Shown: piece by piece, positions 1 to 7,970 of the stretch | How the letters are laid out: each line of letters starts with the position of its first letter | How positions within the stretch are numbered: position 1 is the stretch's first letter | Assembly: GCA_021298605.1 (NCBI GenBank) | Contig: JAJTDS010000008.1 | Location: forward strand, 1-35,676 | Origin: Rickettsiales bacterium | GTDB taxonomy: Bacteria > Pseudomonadota > Alphaproteobacteria > Rickettsiales > UBA1997 | Reading direction: 5' to 3' | DNA: 35,676 nt | Notes under the pieces: model-generated | What the model saw: only the letters and a program-made list of their open reading frames with translations | Databases searched by the model: none | Told to the model about the DNA's origin: nothing | Program-made: the position numbers and the translations under genes

Positions 1-867
1 CCCTGATTTATTGGCTTTATCGATTAAATCTTGTGCTATTTTTTTCTGTTCCTCATTTGAGTAAAAAATGGCACTTCTATATTGAGTGCCAATATCATTT
101 CCTTGCTTGTTTAAAGTGGTTGGATCGTGAATTTTAAAAAAGAATCTTAGAATTTTTTCATAAGAAGTTTTTGTGGGGTCGAAGGTAATTTCTATAGCTT
201 CGGCATGGTTGCTAATTCCTGAGCTTATAATTTCATAGGTTGGGTTGGGTATATTGCCACCACTATAACCATTTACAACATCAATCACCCCTGCTAATTT
301 AGAAAATAAATCTTCCATCCCCCAGAAACAACCCCCACTGACTACGGCTTTTTGATATTTTGTTTCTTTTTGTTCATCAAAAATCTTTAAATATTCTTCA
401 TAGCCTTCTTTTTTTAGATTCTCTTTAGGGATAAATCTCAATGATGCAGAGTTAATGCAATAGCGGGTTCCTCCTTTATTTTTTGGACCATCGCTAAAAA
501 TATGCCCTAGATGAATGTCTGAATATTTTGATCTGGCTTCGATTCTGTTCATTCCGTGCGAGTTATCGCCTTTTTCTTTTATTGAATTATTGTTGATTGG
601 CTTTGTAAAGCTTGGCCAGCCAGTGCCAGAATCAAATTTATCTTTCGAAGAAAAAAGTGGTTCACCGCTTATAACATCAACATAAATGCCTTCTGCTTTA
701 TTGTTCCAATATTCATTATCAAATGCCCTTTCAGTGCCATTTTGAAAGATTACATTTTTTTGCAATTCAGTTAAATTTTTATCATTATTCATAATATTGC
801 TCGCTATAGTAATGTTGCTATTAAAAAAAAGTAATAACAACATTAAACCAGTTATTTTAAGATTCAT
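1..867 (-). CDS. msrBA: Bifunctional peptide-methionine sulfoxide reductase MsrB-MsrA, exported; C-terminus cut by window edge
   Basis: This enzyme reduces both R- and S-methionine sulfoxide in oxidised proteins. The visible 289 residues start at an ATG at 867 and begin with a hydrophobic signal-peptide-like segment (about residues 1-23), so it probably acts in the periplasm. The MsrB domain comes first (about 35-150), with GTGWPSF, HLGHIF and the catalytic Cys137 in [11 protein letters not shown]. The four Cys that bind zinc in E. coli MsrB are all replaced. The MsrA domain follows (from about 172), with GCFWG (catalytic Cys180), NGYSGG, HAEAIE and [10 protein letters not shown]. The reading frame stays open to base 1, so the last few dozen residues of MsrA lie outside the window. 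The order MsrB-MsrA is the reverse of the MsrA-MsrB fusion of Neisseria PilB. A sigma70-like promoter sits about 36 bases upstream. Confidence 0.93.
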   Translation of the reverse strand, partial: MNLKITGLMLLLLFFNSNITIASNIMNNDKNLTELQKNVIFQNGTERAFDNEYWNNKAEGIYVDVISGEPLFSSKDKFDSGTGWPSFTKPINNNSIKEKGDNSHGMNRIEARSKYSDIHLGHIFSDGPKNKGGTRYCINSASLRFIPKENLKKEGYEEYLKIFDEQKETKYQKAVVSGGCFWGMEDLFSKLAGVIDVVNGYSGGNIPNPTYEIISSGISNHAEAIEITFDPTKTSYEKILRFFFKIHDPTTLNKQGNDIGTQYRSAIFYSNEEQKKIAQDLIDKANKSG

Positions 868-902
868 CGGAAATAAAAATATTTAAGTAGTAAATTTGTG
901 AA

Positions 903-931
903 ATAATAATGCCATCAACCAATAATGGCAA
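903..931 (-). promoter_or_regulatory. Likely sigma70 promoter for msrBA
   Basis: Read on the minus strand, TTGCCA (931-926) is followed by a 17-base spacer and TATTAT (908-903), about 36 bases before the msrBA ATG. The spacer contains part of a small inverted repeat (TGCCAT / ATGGCA, 910-930). The call rests on consensus match and position only. Confidence 0.45.
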
Positions 932-1012
932 CTTTTTGCTAATAATCAATCGATTTTATTTTGTTGCCGTTTTTTCGCAGAATGACAAAGAAGGTAAGCC
1001 CTTCTTATTCAA

Positions 1013-1232
1013 TTCTCCCCCCCCTTCGGCAACAAGGGGTTTCAACCCCACACCCTGTCGAAAGTTTTTAAAACTCTTGATAATTAACGATAAAATAGGA
1101 AATTAATAGCAGTTCAACTTATCGCTAGAATTGATGAGTTGGTTGTTTTTTTAACAACCAAGTTGATTTTAAAGGGTTTAGGGAACTTTAGACAGGTTGT
1201 GGGCTGAAGCCCCTTGTTGCCGAAGGGGAGAA
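1013..1232. repeat. GC-rich inverted-repeat element (MITE-like or palindromic repeat)
   Basis: Two arms, about 1013-1078 and 1172-1232, are imperfect reverse complements over roughly 60 bases. The shared core is ccttcggcaacaagggg, followed by (t/c)ttca, a C-rich block, cctgtc and aaagtt. The left arm has about four extra C. The arms are far richer in G+C than their surroundings, which suggests a distinct origin. The 93-base spacer holds a second small hairpin (1139-1147 / 1153-1161, ttggttgtt / aacaaccaa). No open reading frame fits the element, and I could not find clear target-site duplications. It could be a mobile non-autonomous repeat or a structured RNA or terminator element. Confidence 0.7.
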
Positions 1233-1405
1233 ATATTTTTATTATTGAGTCATTACTCTTAACGAAAGGTGCTTTTACTCCTTCTTTTTTCTTTTATTAT
1301 TCTTTGTAAAGCAAAACAGAGTTGCAGAATCTCATTAGCTTTTATCAAGATAATTATTCTTAATAGAAGTGAATCAAGCTTCTACTCACCTAGATATTAT
1401 TTAGG

Positions 1406-1433
1406 TTGACAAGTTATTTTTTATAGCTATATT
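1406..1433 (+). promoter_or_regulatory. Sigma70-type promoter for typA
   Basis: A perfect -35 TTGACA (1406-1411), a 16-base spacer and TATATT (1428-1433) lie about 150 bases upstream of the typA ATG. This would leave a 5' leader of about 140 bases in which I see no known riboswitch. typA and nuoG are probably transcribed from here. Confidence 0.6.
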
Positions 1434-1582
1434 TTCGTTTTTTTATACTATTTTTTTAGATCTTACATCAATACTTGTATCAAAATAAGATTCAAAAACT
1501 GTATTTAATTACCTATTTCCATATAAATAAAGCTGGTATTTACTAAAATTAATGCCAAGACTTGCTGAAATTACAAATAAAT

Positions 1583-3427
1583 ATGTCTAACTTTCGTAAT
1601 GTTGCAATAATTGCCCATGTTGACCATGGTAAAACAACTTTAATTGATGCAATGCTCCATCAGAGCGGAACCTTCCATGCTCACCAGCAGGTAGAAACCA
1701 GAGTTATGGACAGTAACGACCTCGAAAAAGAAAGAGGAATCACTATTCTTGCAAAATGTACTTCCATTGAATGGAAGGGCAATAAAATCAATATTATCGA
1801 CACTCCCGGACATGCTGATTTTGGCGGTGAAGTTGAGAGAGTTTTATCAATGACAGATAGTGCCCTACTGCTTGTTGATTCTGCTGAAGGGGTAATGCCA
1901 CAAACTAAATTTGTGCTTTCTAAGGCCTTAAATTTAGGCTTAAAACCAATTGTTATTATCAATAAGGTTGATCGTTCAGATGCTCGCCCAGATGAAGTTC
2001 TTAATGAAATATTTGATTTATTCGTTTCTTTAAATGCTAACGAAAAACAGCTTGATTTTCCAGTGCTTTATGCGGTTGGTAGAGACGGCTGGTGTGTGAA
2101 TGACCTTGATAAAGATGAGAAGAAAGATCTTTCCCCTTTATTTGATTTAATTCTTAACCATGTTTCTCCTCCGCAATTTGATGAAAATGCCCCATTTTCA
2201 ATGCTGGCTACCTTGTTAGATCATAGCCCATATTTTGGTAGAATGCTTACAGGTAGAATATATTCTGGTAAAGCAAAAAATTTAATGAGTTTTAAGGCGA
2301 TAAACCTTAAAGGAGAGCTTGTAGAACAAGGAAGATTAACCAAGCTTCATGTGTTTCGTGGAGTAGAAAAAGTGGCAGTTGAGGAAGCCACCGCAGGAGA
2401 TATAGTTTGCATAGCTGGCTTAGAAAAAGCATCGGTTGCAGATACTCTTTGCGATACTACTGTTTCTAGTCCGATAAAATCAACTCCGATAGATCCTCCT
2501 ACAATGGCCATAACCCTTAGTGTTAATGATTCTCCACTTGCAGGAACAGAAGGCAGTAAAGTTACTTCAAGAATGATTAGAGAAAGGCTATTTGCAGAAT
2601 CTGAAACTAATGTTGCTATAAAAGTTAAAGAAAGCGACGGCAAAGATAGTTTTGAAGTTGGTGGCAGAGGCGAGTTACAATTAGGGGTTCTAATTGAAAA
2701 TATGAGAAGAGAAGGTTTTGAATTATCAGTTTCGCGACCTAGAGTTTTATTCAAAAAAGGCGAAAATGGGGAAATTCTTGAGCCAATTGAAGAAGTGGTG
2801 GTTGATGTTGATGATAATTTTAGCGGTTCAGTGGTTGAAAAATTATCAACTAGAAAAGGCGAATTAGCCGAAATGAAGCCATCTACCGGTGGTAAAACCC
2901 GTATCATATTTTTAATACCTTCAAGAGGCTTAATTGGTTATCAAAGTGAGTTTTTAACCGATACTAAGGGAACTGGAGTTTTGAATCGTATTTTTAATAG
3001 TTATGCTCCTTATAAGGGCGAAATATCATTTAAAAAGAATGGTGCATTAATTGCCACCGATTCAGGTGAGGCAGTTGCTTATGCATTGTGGAACCTTCAA
3101 GATAGAGGAACCTTATTTGTAAGGCCACAACAAAAAGTTTATTCTGGAATGATAATTGGTGAAAATGCCAAACAGGGTGATTTAGAAGTCAATGTTTTAA
3201 AAGGTAAACAACTTACTAATGTTAGAGCATCAGGAACTGACGAGGCAATAAGGCTAACCCCCCCTAGAGAATTAACTCTTGAAGAAATGATAACCTACAT
3301 TAGTGATGATGAACTTGCAGAGGTAACTCCTAAATCTCTTCGTTTAAGAAAAAAGCTTCTTGATGGAAATGATAGAAAAAGAATGAGTCGTAGCAAAGAA
3401 TCAAGGTTTGATTTTGTGCAAGATTAA
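1583..3427 (+). CDS. typA: Ribosome-associated GTPase TypA/BipA
   Basis: TypA is a translational GTPase related to EF-G that binds the 70S ribosome and helps large-subunit assembly and stress growth. The 614-residue length is normal. The G1 motif AHVDHGKT is at residues 11-18, followed by the switch II DTPGHADF and the NKVD specificity motif. The C-terminal half has the TypA-specific region with RGLIGYQSEFLTDTKGTG. I start it at the ATG at 1583 (MSNFRNVAIIAHVDHGK), because homologues begin there; a TTG 21 bases upstream in frame would only add an unlikely extension. nuoG follows after 21 bases on the same strand, so the two may share a transcript. Confidence 0.96.
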   Translation: MSNFRNVAIIAHVDHGKTTLIDAMLHQSGTFHAHQQVETRVMDSNDLEKERGITILAKCTSIEWKGNKINIIDTPGHADFGGEVERVLSMTDSALLLVDSAEGVMPQTKFVLSKALNLGLKPIVIINKVDRSDARPDEVLNEIFDLFVSLNANEKQLDFPVLYAVGRDGWCVNDLDKDEKKDLSPLFDLILNHVSPPQFDENAPFSMLATLLDHSPYFGRMLTGRIYSGKAKNLMSFKAINLKGELVEQGRLTKLHVFRGVEKVAVEEATAGDIVCIAGLEKASVADTLCDTTVSSPIKSTPIDPPTMAITLSVNDSPLAGTEGSKVTSRMIRERLFAESETNVAIKVKESDGKDSFEVGGRGELQLGVLIENMRREGFELSVSRPRVLFKKGENGEILEPIEEVVVDVDDNFSGSVVEKLSTRKGELAEMKPSTGGKTRIIFLIPSRGLIGYQSEFLTDTKGTGVLNRIFNSYAPYKGEISFKKNGALIATDSGEAVAYALWNLQDRGTLFVRPQQKVYSGMIIGENAKQGDLEVNVLKGKQLTNVRASGTDEAIRLTPPRELTLEEMITYISDDELAEVTPKSLRLRKKLLDGNDRKRMSRSKESRFDFVQD

Positions 3428-3448
3428 TTAACTAAACTAGCAATCAAA

Positions 3449-5506
3449 ATGATAAAAATTTCTATTGATAATAATGAATATCAAGTTCCGTCTGGTATCA
3501 CAATTATTCAAGCCTGCGAATTAGCAGGAATTGAAATTCCTCGTTTTTGTTATCACGAAAAGCTTGCAATTGCTGGAAATTGTAGAATGTGTCTTGTTGA
3601 AGTTATTGGAGGCCCGCCAAAGCCTGTTGCCTCTTGTGCTATGTCTGTTGCCGATGGAATGCAAATATTTACTACTACTCCAATGGTAAAAAAAGCTCGC
3701 GAAGGAGTTATGGAATTTTTATTGGCTAATCATCCGCTTGATTGTCCAATTTGCGATCAAGGTGGCGAATGCGATCTTCAAGATCAGGCATTTCAATATG
3801 GTAGCGGTAAAAGTAATTTTAATGAATCAAAGAGAGCGGTTGAAAATAAAGATCTCGGTCCATTAGTTAAAACTCAAATGACTCGCTGTATTCATTGCAC
3901 CCGTTGTGTCAGATTTATGGAAGATATTGCAGGAACAGGCGAAATGGGAGCGGTATCAAGGGGAGAAGGCACTGAAATTACTACTTATCTTGAAAAATCA
4001 ATAAATTCAGAATTATCAGGAAATATCATTGATTTATGTCCTGTTGGTGCTCTTACATCAAAGCCTTATAGTTTTAAAGCTAGAAGTTGGGAGCTTAAAA
4101 AAACTCAATCAGTTGATATTATGGATGCAATGGGTAGTAATATCAGGGTTGATAGTAGGGGTCTTGAAGTTATGAGAATATTGCCTTGCTCTAATGAAGA
4201 AATCAACGAAGAATGGCTTAGCGATAAATCTCGTTTTTGTTATGATGGGCTTAAATATCAAAGGCTTGATAAAGCCTATATTAGAAAGAATGGCAAATTA
4301 GTTGAGGCAACAATTACAGAAGCAATTGATAATATTATTGACAATATTAAAATCTTAAAAGGCAATGAAATTGCTGGTTTTAGTGGCAAATTATCTGCGG
4401 TTGAAGATATTTTTGCTTTAAAAAACTTTTTAGATAAAATTGGTTGCAATAATTATGAATCAAGGCTCGCTAACCAAGCTATTAATTCCAGTGATCGCGG
4501 TTCTTACCTCTTTAATACTACTATTTCCGCCCTTGAAAAGGCAGATGCTTGTTTGTTGATTGGGGTTAATCCTCGTTTAGATGCTCCCTTATTGAATTCT
4601 CGTTTGCGAAAAACTTTTATTAAGAACCCACAAAATATTGCGGTGATTGGGTTAAATGATGATACTAAAAATGAAGAAACACAAAAAATCGATCTTACTT
4701 ACCAATATCAAGATCTTGGCAATAATATTTCGACATTAAAAGCAATCATCAATGAAGAGCATAATTTTGCTAATATTCTAAAAAATGCTAAAAATCCAAT
4801 TTTAATAATAGGGGAAGATGCAGTCAGTGAAGAGAGCGAAAACATTATTGAACTTGCTAAATTATTGGCAAATAAATTTAACTTCATTAAAGAAGGTTGG
4901 AATGGTTTTAACTTTTTAGCAAAAAATACTGGGCTAATTAATGCTTTGGAGCTAGGTTTTATAAATAAAGGCGGAATAAAACAGATTATTAATAATCAAG
5001 AGATAAAAACAATATTTTTATTGGGAGTCGATGATGATATTGATTTTAATGCTTTAAAAGATAAATTTATAATTTATTTAGGTTCTCACGGAGATAATGG
5101 TGCCAATGTTGCAAATGTTATTCTTCCTTGCCCCGCTTACACTGAAAAAGAAGCTACCTTTATTAACTTTGAGGGAAGAGCTCAATCTACATCGCTATCT
5201 ATATTTCCAATTGGTGATGCAAAAGCTGAATGGCAATTTATTGTTGAAATGGCAGAAAAAATGGGAGTTAATCTTGATTTTAAAAATCTTGAAGATCTAA
5301 AAACTCTGCTTTCTAATCATAAAACAATTGCGAATCTTAATAATTCAACCGCTGAACCTTCTATTTCATTGAGTGGAATTGAAGTTAAAATCAATAATCC
5401 GCAAATGAAAATTATTGCTCAAAAATATAATTTTTATTTAACTAATGCAATTGCTAGGGCATCGAGAATATTGAATCGTTGCAGTGTTTTTAGTGGTAAT
5501 AAATAG
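3449..5506 (+). CDS. nuoG: NADH-quinone oxidoreductase subunit G
   Basis: NuoG is the large iron-sulfur subunit of the peripheral arm of respiratory complex I and carries electrons from NADH toward quinone. The 685 residues show the N-terminal [2Fe-2S] ligands (Cys34, 45, 48, 63), the His-Cys3 ligands of cluster N5 (His95, Cys99, 102, 108), and the CxxCxxC set of a [4Fe-4S] cluster (Cys147, 150, 153) with its distant CPVGAL cysteine (Cys197). A molybdopterin-oxidoreductase-like domain follows. This length fits the mitochondrial/alphaproteobacterial type rather than the longer E. coli form. No other nuo gene is in the window: typA lies upstream and hisA converges downstream, so the subunit is separated from the usual nuo operon. 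Confidence 0.95.
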   Translation: MIKISIDNNEYQVPSGITIIQACELAGIEIPRFCYHEKLAIAGNCRMCLVEVIGGPPKPVASCAMSVADGMQIFTTTPMVKKAREGVMEFLLANHPLDCPICDQGGECDLQDQAFQYGSGKSNFNESKRAVENKDLGPLVKTQMTRCIHCTRCVRFMEDIAGTGEMGAVSRGEGTEITTYLEKSINSELSGNIIDLCPVGALTSKPYSFKARSWELKKTQSVDIMDAMGSNIRVDSRGLEVMRILPCSNEEINEEWLSDKSRFCYDGLKYQRLDKAYIRKNGKLVEATITEAIDNIIDNIKILKGNEIAGFSGKLSAVEDIFALKNFLDKIGCNNYESRLANQAINSSDRGSYLFNTTISALEKADACLLIGVNPRLDAPLLNSRLRKTFIKNPQNIAVIGLNDDTKNEETQKIDLTYQYQDLGNNISTLKAIINEEHNFANILKNAKNPILIIGEDAVSEESENIIELAKLLANKFNFIKEGWNGFNFLAKNTGLINALELGFINKGGIKQIINNQEIKTIFLLGVDDDIDFNALKDKFIIYLGSHGDNGANVANVILPCPAYTEKEATFINFEGRAQSTSLSIFPIGDAKAEWQFIVEMAEKMGVNLDFKNLEDLKTLLSNHKTIANLNNSTAEPSISLSGIEVKINNPQMKIIAQKYNFYLTNAIARASRILNRCSVFSGNK

Positions 5507-5533
5507 TTTTTTAAATATTATAAAAAACTATTT
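5501..5533. terminator. Bidirectional intrinsic terminator between nuoG and hisA
   Basis: AAATAGTTTTTT (5501-5512) and AAAAAACTATTT (5522-5533) form a 12-base-pair stem around a 9-base loop. The A/T runs can serve as the U-tract in either direction. The hairpin overlaps the stop codons of both convergent genes, nuoG (5504-5506) and hisA (5518-5520), which is economical packing. The stem is AT-rich and so weaker than a textbook terminator. Confidence 0.6.
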
Positions 5534-6243
5534 TCCTGCAATTCTTTGATAGTTATGGTTTTTTGATACCAAGCCTTGCCAATAATGGCACCACATACAC
5601 CAGATTTTTCTAATTGTGATATTTTTATTAAATCTTCAACCGTACCAACTCCTCCAGAAGCTATTACAGGAACTTTAATCGCCGTTGCTAATGCTTTGGT
5701 TCCTTCTATATCAAGCCCTGATAAGGTTCCGTCTCGTGAAATATCGGTATAAATAATTGCAGAAACTCCGACATCTTCATATTTTTTTGCTAATTCAATA
5801 GTTGTAATATTTGAGTTTTCAACCCAACCAGCAGTTGAGGCTAGATTATTTCTGCTATCAATGCCAATAATAATTTGATTTTTAAATAATTTGCAGGCTT
5901 CTTTGGTTATTTCTGGGTTGGTGACTGCAATTGTTCCTAAAATAACTTTACCGACTCCTATATTTAGCCATTTTTCAATATCTTTTATGGTTCTTATGCC
6001 TCCACCTAGTTGGATTGGTACTTTGATATTTTGAATAATTTCTTTGATAGCATTTTGATTATAAACATTGCCGTTTAAAGCTCCATCAAGATCAACTAAA
6101 TGTAAAAATTTAAAGCCATTATTGATAAATTCTTGAGCCTGTGCAAGCGGATTTTCGTTGTAAATAGTGGTTTGGGAGAAATCGCCTTTTAGCAATCTAA
6201 CACATTTACCATTTTTTAAATCAATTGCAGGAAATAGTATCAT
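5518..6243 (-). CDS. hisA: Phosphoribosylformimino-AICAR-phosphate isomerase HisA
   Basis: HisA catalyses the Amadori rearrangement of ProFAR to PRFAR, the fourth step of histidine synthesis. It is a 241-residue beta/alpha barrel of normal size. Visible landmarks are FPAIDLKNG with Asp8, LGGGIRT, the central GIDSR (Asp129), YTDISRDGT (Asp171) and ASGGVG near the C-terminus; these match the catalytic and phosphate-binding residues of the family. The closely related TrpF-like PriA is possible but less likely. No other his gene is in the window. The gene lies downstream of the peroxiredoxin gene on the same strand, with a very strong C9/G9 hairpin ending about 10 bases before its ATG. That hairpin may stop transcription from upstream or hide the start. 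Confidence 0.93.
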   Translation of the reverse strand: MILFPAIDLKNGKCVRLLKGDFSQTTIYNENPLAQAQEFINNGFKFLHLVDLDGALNGNVYNQNAIKEIIQNIKVPIQLGGGIRTIKDIEKWLNIGVGKVILGTIAVTNPEITKEACKLFKNQIIIGIDSRNNLASTAGWVENSNITTIELAKKYEDVGVSAIIYTDISRDGTLSGLDIEGTKALATAIKVPVIASGGVGTVEDLIKISQLEKSGVCGAIIGKAWYQKTITIKELQENSFL

Positions 6244-6252
6244 GACAGGTAG

Positions 6253-6293
6253 AAAACCCCCCCCCTATAAATTTATTTATAGGGGGGGGGTTT
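6253..6293. terminator. Perfect C9/G9 hairpin between the peroxiredoxin gene and hisA
   Basis: The + strand reads AAAA, nine C (6257-6265), TATAAAT, a 2-base TT centre, ATTTATA, nine G (6282-6290) and TTT. This is an unbroken stem of about 19 base pairs in an otherwise AT-rich setting. It starts 4 bases after the peroxiredoxin stop codon and, read on the minus strand, is followed by TTTT, so it can act as that gene's intrinsic terminator. Its far side ends about 10 bases before the hisA start codon. The mononucleotide runs are of the type prone to slippage. Confidence 0.7.
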
Positions 6294-6296
6294 AGT

Positions 6297-6899
6297 TTAT
6301 AGATCTTCAACATTTAAAGATAGATATTCAGCAACACCTTGAGTGCTAGCTTTCATACCTTTTTTGCCTTGATTCCAGCCAGCAGGGCAGACTTCTCCAT
6401 GTTCTTGGAAGAATTTTAAAGCATCAATCATTCTTATTGCTTCATCAATATTTCTGCCAAGCGGTAAATCATTGATTAATTGATGGCGAACTACACCTTC
6501 TTGATCGATTAGGAAGGTTCCTCTTAATGCGACAGCATCGCCCATTAACACATCATAATCGCGGGCAATTGATTTAGTTAAATCTGATACTAAGGGATAT
6601 TTAACTTGTCCGATTCCACCTTTATTTACTTCAGTATTTTTCCAAGCAAGGTGGCTATATTTAGAGTCAACAGAAACTCCAATTACTTCAACTCCACGAG
6701 TTTTAAATTCGTTGAATCTTTTATCAAAAGCGATTATTTCAGATGGGCAAACGAAGGTAAAATCAAGCGGATAGAAAAACAAAATAGCAATCTTTCCTTT
6801 AATAAAGCTATGAAGATTAAAATGATCGTTGATTTCATTATTTGGCATAACCGTAGAAGCGGTGAAATCTGGAGCCTTTTTTCCTACTAATACTGACAT
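6297..6899 (-). CDS. Typical 2-Cys peroxiredoxin (AhpC/Prx1 family)
   Basis: This thiol peroxidase reduces hydrogen peroxide and organic peroxides. The 200 residues show the peroxidatic site [13 protein letters not shown] (Cys51), the structural Arg in ALRGTFLID, and the resolving Cys171 in GEVCPAGW, which together mark the typical 2-Cys class. The C-terminal tail after the resolving cysteine matches the Prx1/AhpC type. No AhpF, thioredoxin or OxyR gene is adjacent. The start at 6899 gives the usual N-terminus (VGKKAPDF). The A-rich stretch before the ATG has no Shine-Dalgarno match. A strong hairpin follows the stop codon at once. Confidence 0.95.
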   Translation of the reverse strand: MSVLVGKKAPDFTASTVMPNNEINDHFNLHSFIKGKIAILFFYPLDFTFVCPSEIIAFDKRFNEFKTRGVEVIGVSVDSKYSHLAWKNTEVNKGGIGQVKYPLVSDLTKSIARDYDVLMGDAVALRGTFLIDQEGVVRHQLINDLPLGRNIDEAIRMIDALKFFQEHGEVCPAGWNQGKKGMKASTQGVAEYLSLNVEDL

Positions 6900-7165
6900 A
6901 TTTTTATTTTTTTTAAAGTTAATGATTGAGCTGTTTTATAAACAATAACTACTAGTTTAAAATTTTGTAAAAAATTGTAAATTTGTAATTATTTGATATA
7001 AAGCCATTTAATATTGCGATTCTTTGTTGAAAAGATAAGCATTAAATATCGTTAAACTAATATTTTTTTTAGAAATTGCAACCAAAATATTATTAATTCT
7101 TGATTTTAATATTCTAAAAATATTGCCGATTTTTGTGATAAGTTAAAATATGTGGTTTTGTTTAG

Positions 7166-7241
7166 TGGTGAGTGCGGTTGGAATCGAACCAACGACCACC
7201 TAATTAAAAGTCAGGTGCTCTACCGACTGAGCTACGCACTC
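7166..7241 (-). tRNA. tRNA-Lys (anticodon TTT), CCA encoded
   Basis: The minus strand folds as a full cloverleaf. Acceptor GAGTGCG (7241-7235) pairs with CGCACTC (7176-7170). The D arm contains AGCTCAGTCGGTAGAGC, the anticodon loop is CTTTTAA (7210-7204), and the T arm carries GGTTCGATTCC. The discriminator is A (7169), followed by an encoded CCA (7168-7166). Total length is 76 bases. Confidence 0.97.
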
Positions 7242-7269
7242 TAAATGTCAAAAGAAATTTGAGTCGAAA

Positions 7270-7298
7270 ATTATAAATATTAACTTTTTAATAATCAA
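7270..7298 (-). promoter_or_regulatory. Sigma70 promoter for tRNA-Lys
   Basis: On the minus strand TTGATT (7298-7293), a 17-base spacer and a perfect TATAAT (7275-7270) stand about 28 bases before the 5' end of the mature tRNA. Spacing and position are what a stable-RNA promoter should show. Confidence 0.68.
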
Positions 7299-7342
7299 GT
7301 ATTTTTTTATTAAATTATTAAAAATTATTTAATGAATTAAAA

Positions 7343-7711
7343 TTAAGTATTAGATGATATTTGTAATATTTCTGGATATTTATTTGATAATATATTGAGA
7401 ATATTGTTAAATTCTGCTTTTACTTGTTCGATTATTGTTATTTTGTCTTGTTTTGAGGATGTTGTTAATCTTTGGCATTCTTCGAGAATTTTTGCTAATT
7501 GAAATGCTCCAACTGCTGCCGATGCTCCTTTAAAGGCATGAGAGCAGGAATACCAAGATTCATCACTATTTTCTTGAATAGATATTTCCATTTTTTCAAT
7601 ATTCAACTTCCCATTATCAATAAAAACTTTAAAAAGCTCTTTCTCAAATTCAATATCTCCGTCAATAATCTTTGACAGATGCTGCAGGTCTATATGCATA
7701 TTTTTACTCAT
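7343..7711 (-). CDS. Stand-alone histidine phosphotransfer (Hpt) protein
   Basis: The 122-residue product looks like a single Hpt domain, the four-helix bundle that relays a phosphoryl group between receiver domains in a phosphorelay. The active-site pattern SHAFKGASAAVGA contains the candidate phosphorylated histidine, His58. It is followed by the helix with LAKILEECQRL that is usual for the fold. There is no kinase or receiver domain in the protein and none nearby, so its partners must be encoded elsewhere. It lies between a tRNA gene and a divergently transcribed symporter gene. The start is the ATG at 7711; five residues downstream there is a second Met (MHIDLQHL) that would remove only four residues. 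Confidence 0.82.
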   Translation of the reverse strand: MSKNMHIDLQHLSKIIDGDIEFEKELFKVFIDNGKLNIEKMEISIQENSDESWYSCSHAFKGASAAVGAFQLAKILEECQRLTTSSKQDKITIIEQVKAEFNNILNILSNKYPEILQISSNT

Positions 7712-7970
7712 TAAAAATGAAAGTTAAGATTAATTAAGTTTAATTTATGGGTGTTTTTGCTAAATTTATTATTTAAATTAAAATTAAATATTGATACAAT
7801 TTTATAGTAAATAATTATTTTAGTTTTTTTTTACAAAATCAAATATAAATTTTAGATGTTTCATTATGAAGCTAAAAATAAGAAATAATTAATTTTTGCA
7901 TAAAAAGATTGATTATTAAAAAACAAAAATAAACCTCAATGTTTTATTTTAAAAATACATTAAGCATTAA

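Larger units (their letters stand above)
868..1582. other. Long intergenic region between msrBA and typA
   Basis: About 715 bases separate two divergently transcribed genes. The region holds the msrBA promoter, an inverted-repeat element (1013-1232) and the typA promoter (1406-1433). I see no convincing coding sequence. The open frame at 909-1106 crosses the left repeat arm and has no family resemblance. The stretch 1233-1405 is AT-rich and shows nothing I can name. Confidence 0.7.

Noticed and set aside
909-1106. A 65-codon open frame on the + strand
   Set aside because: It runs through the left arm of the inverted repeat and an AT-rich flank, has no family resemblance and no plausible start signal.
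2347-2907. A 186-codon open frame antisense to typA
   Set aside because: It is fully inside the well-supported typA gene; its Ser/Leu/Thr-rich composition is what the complement of that gene gives.
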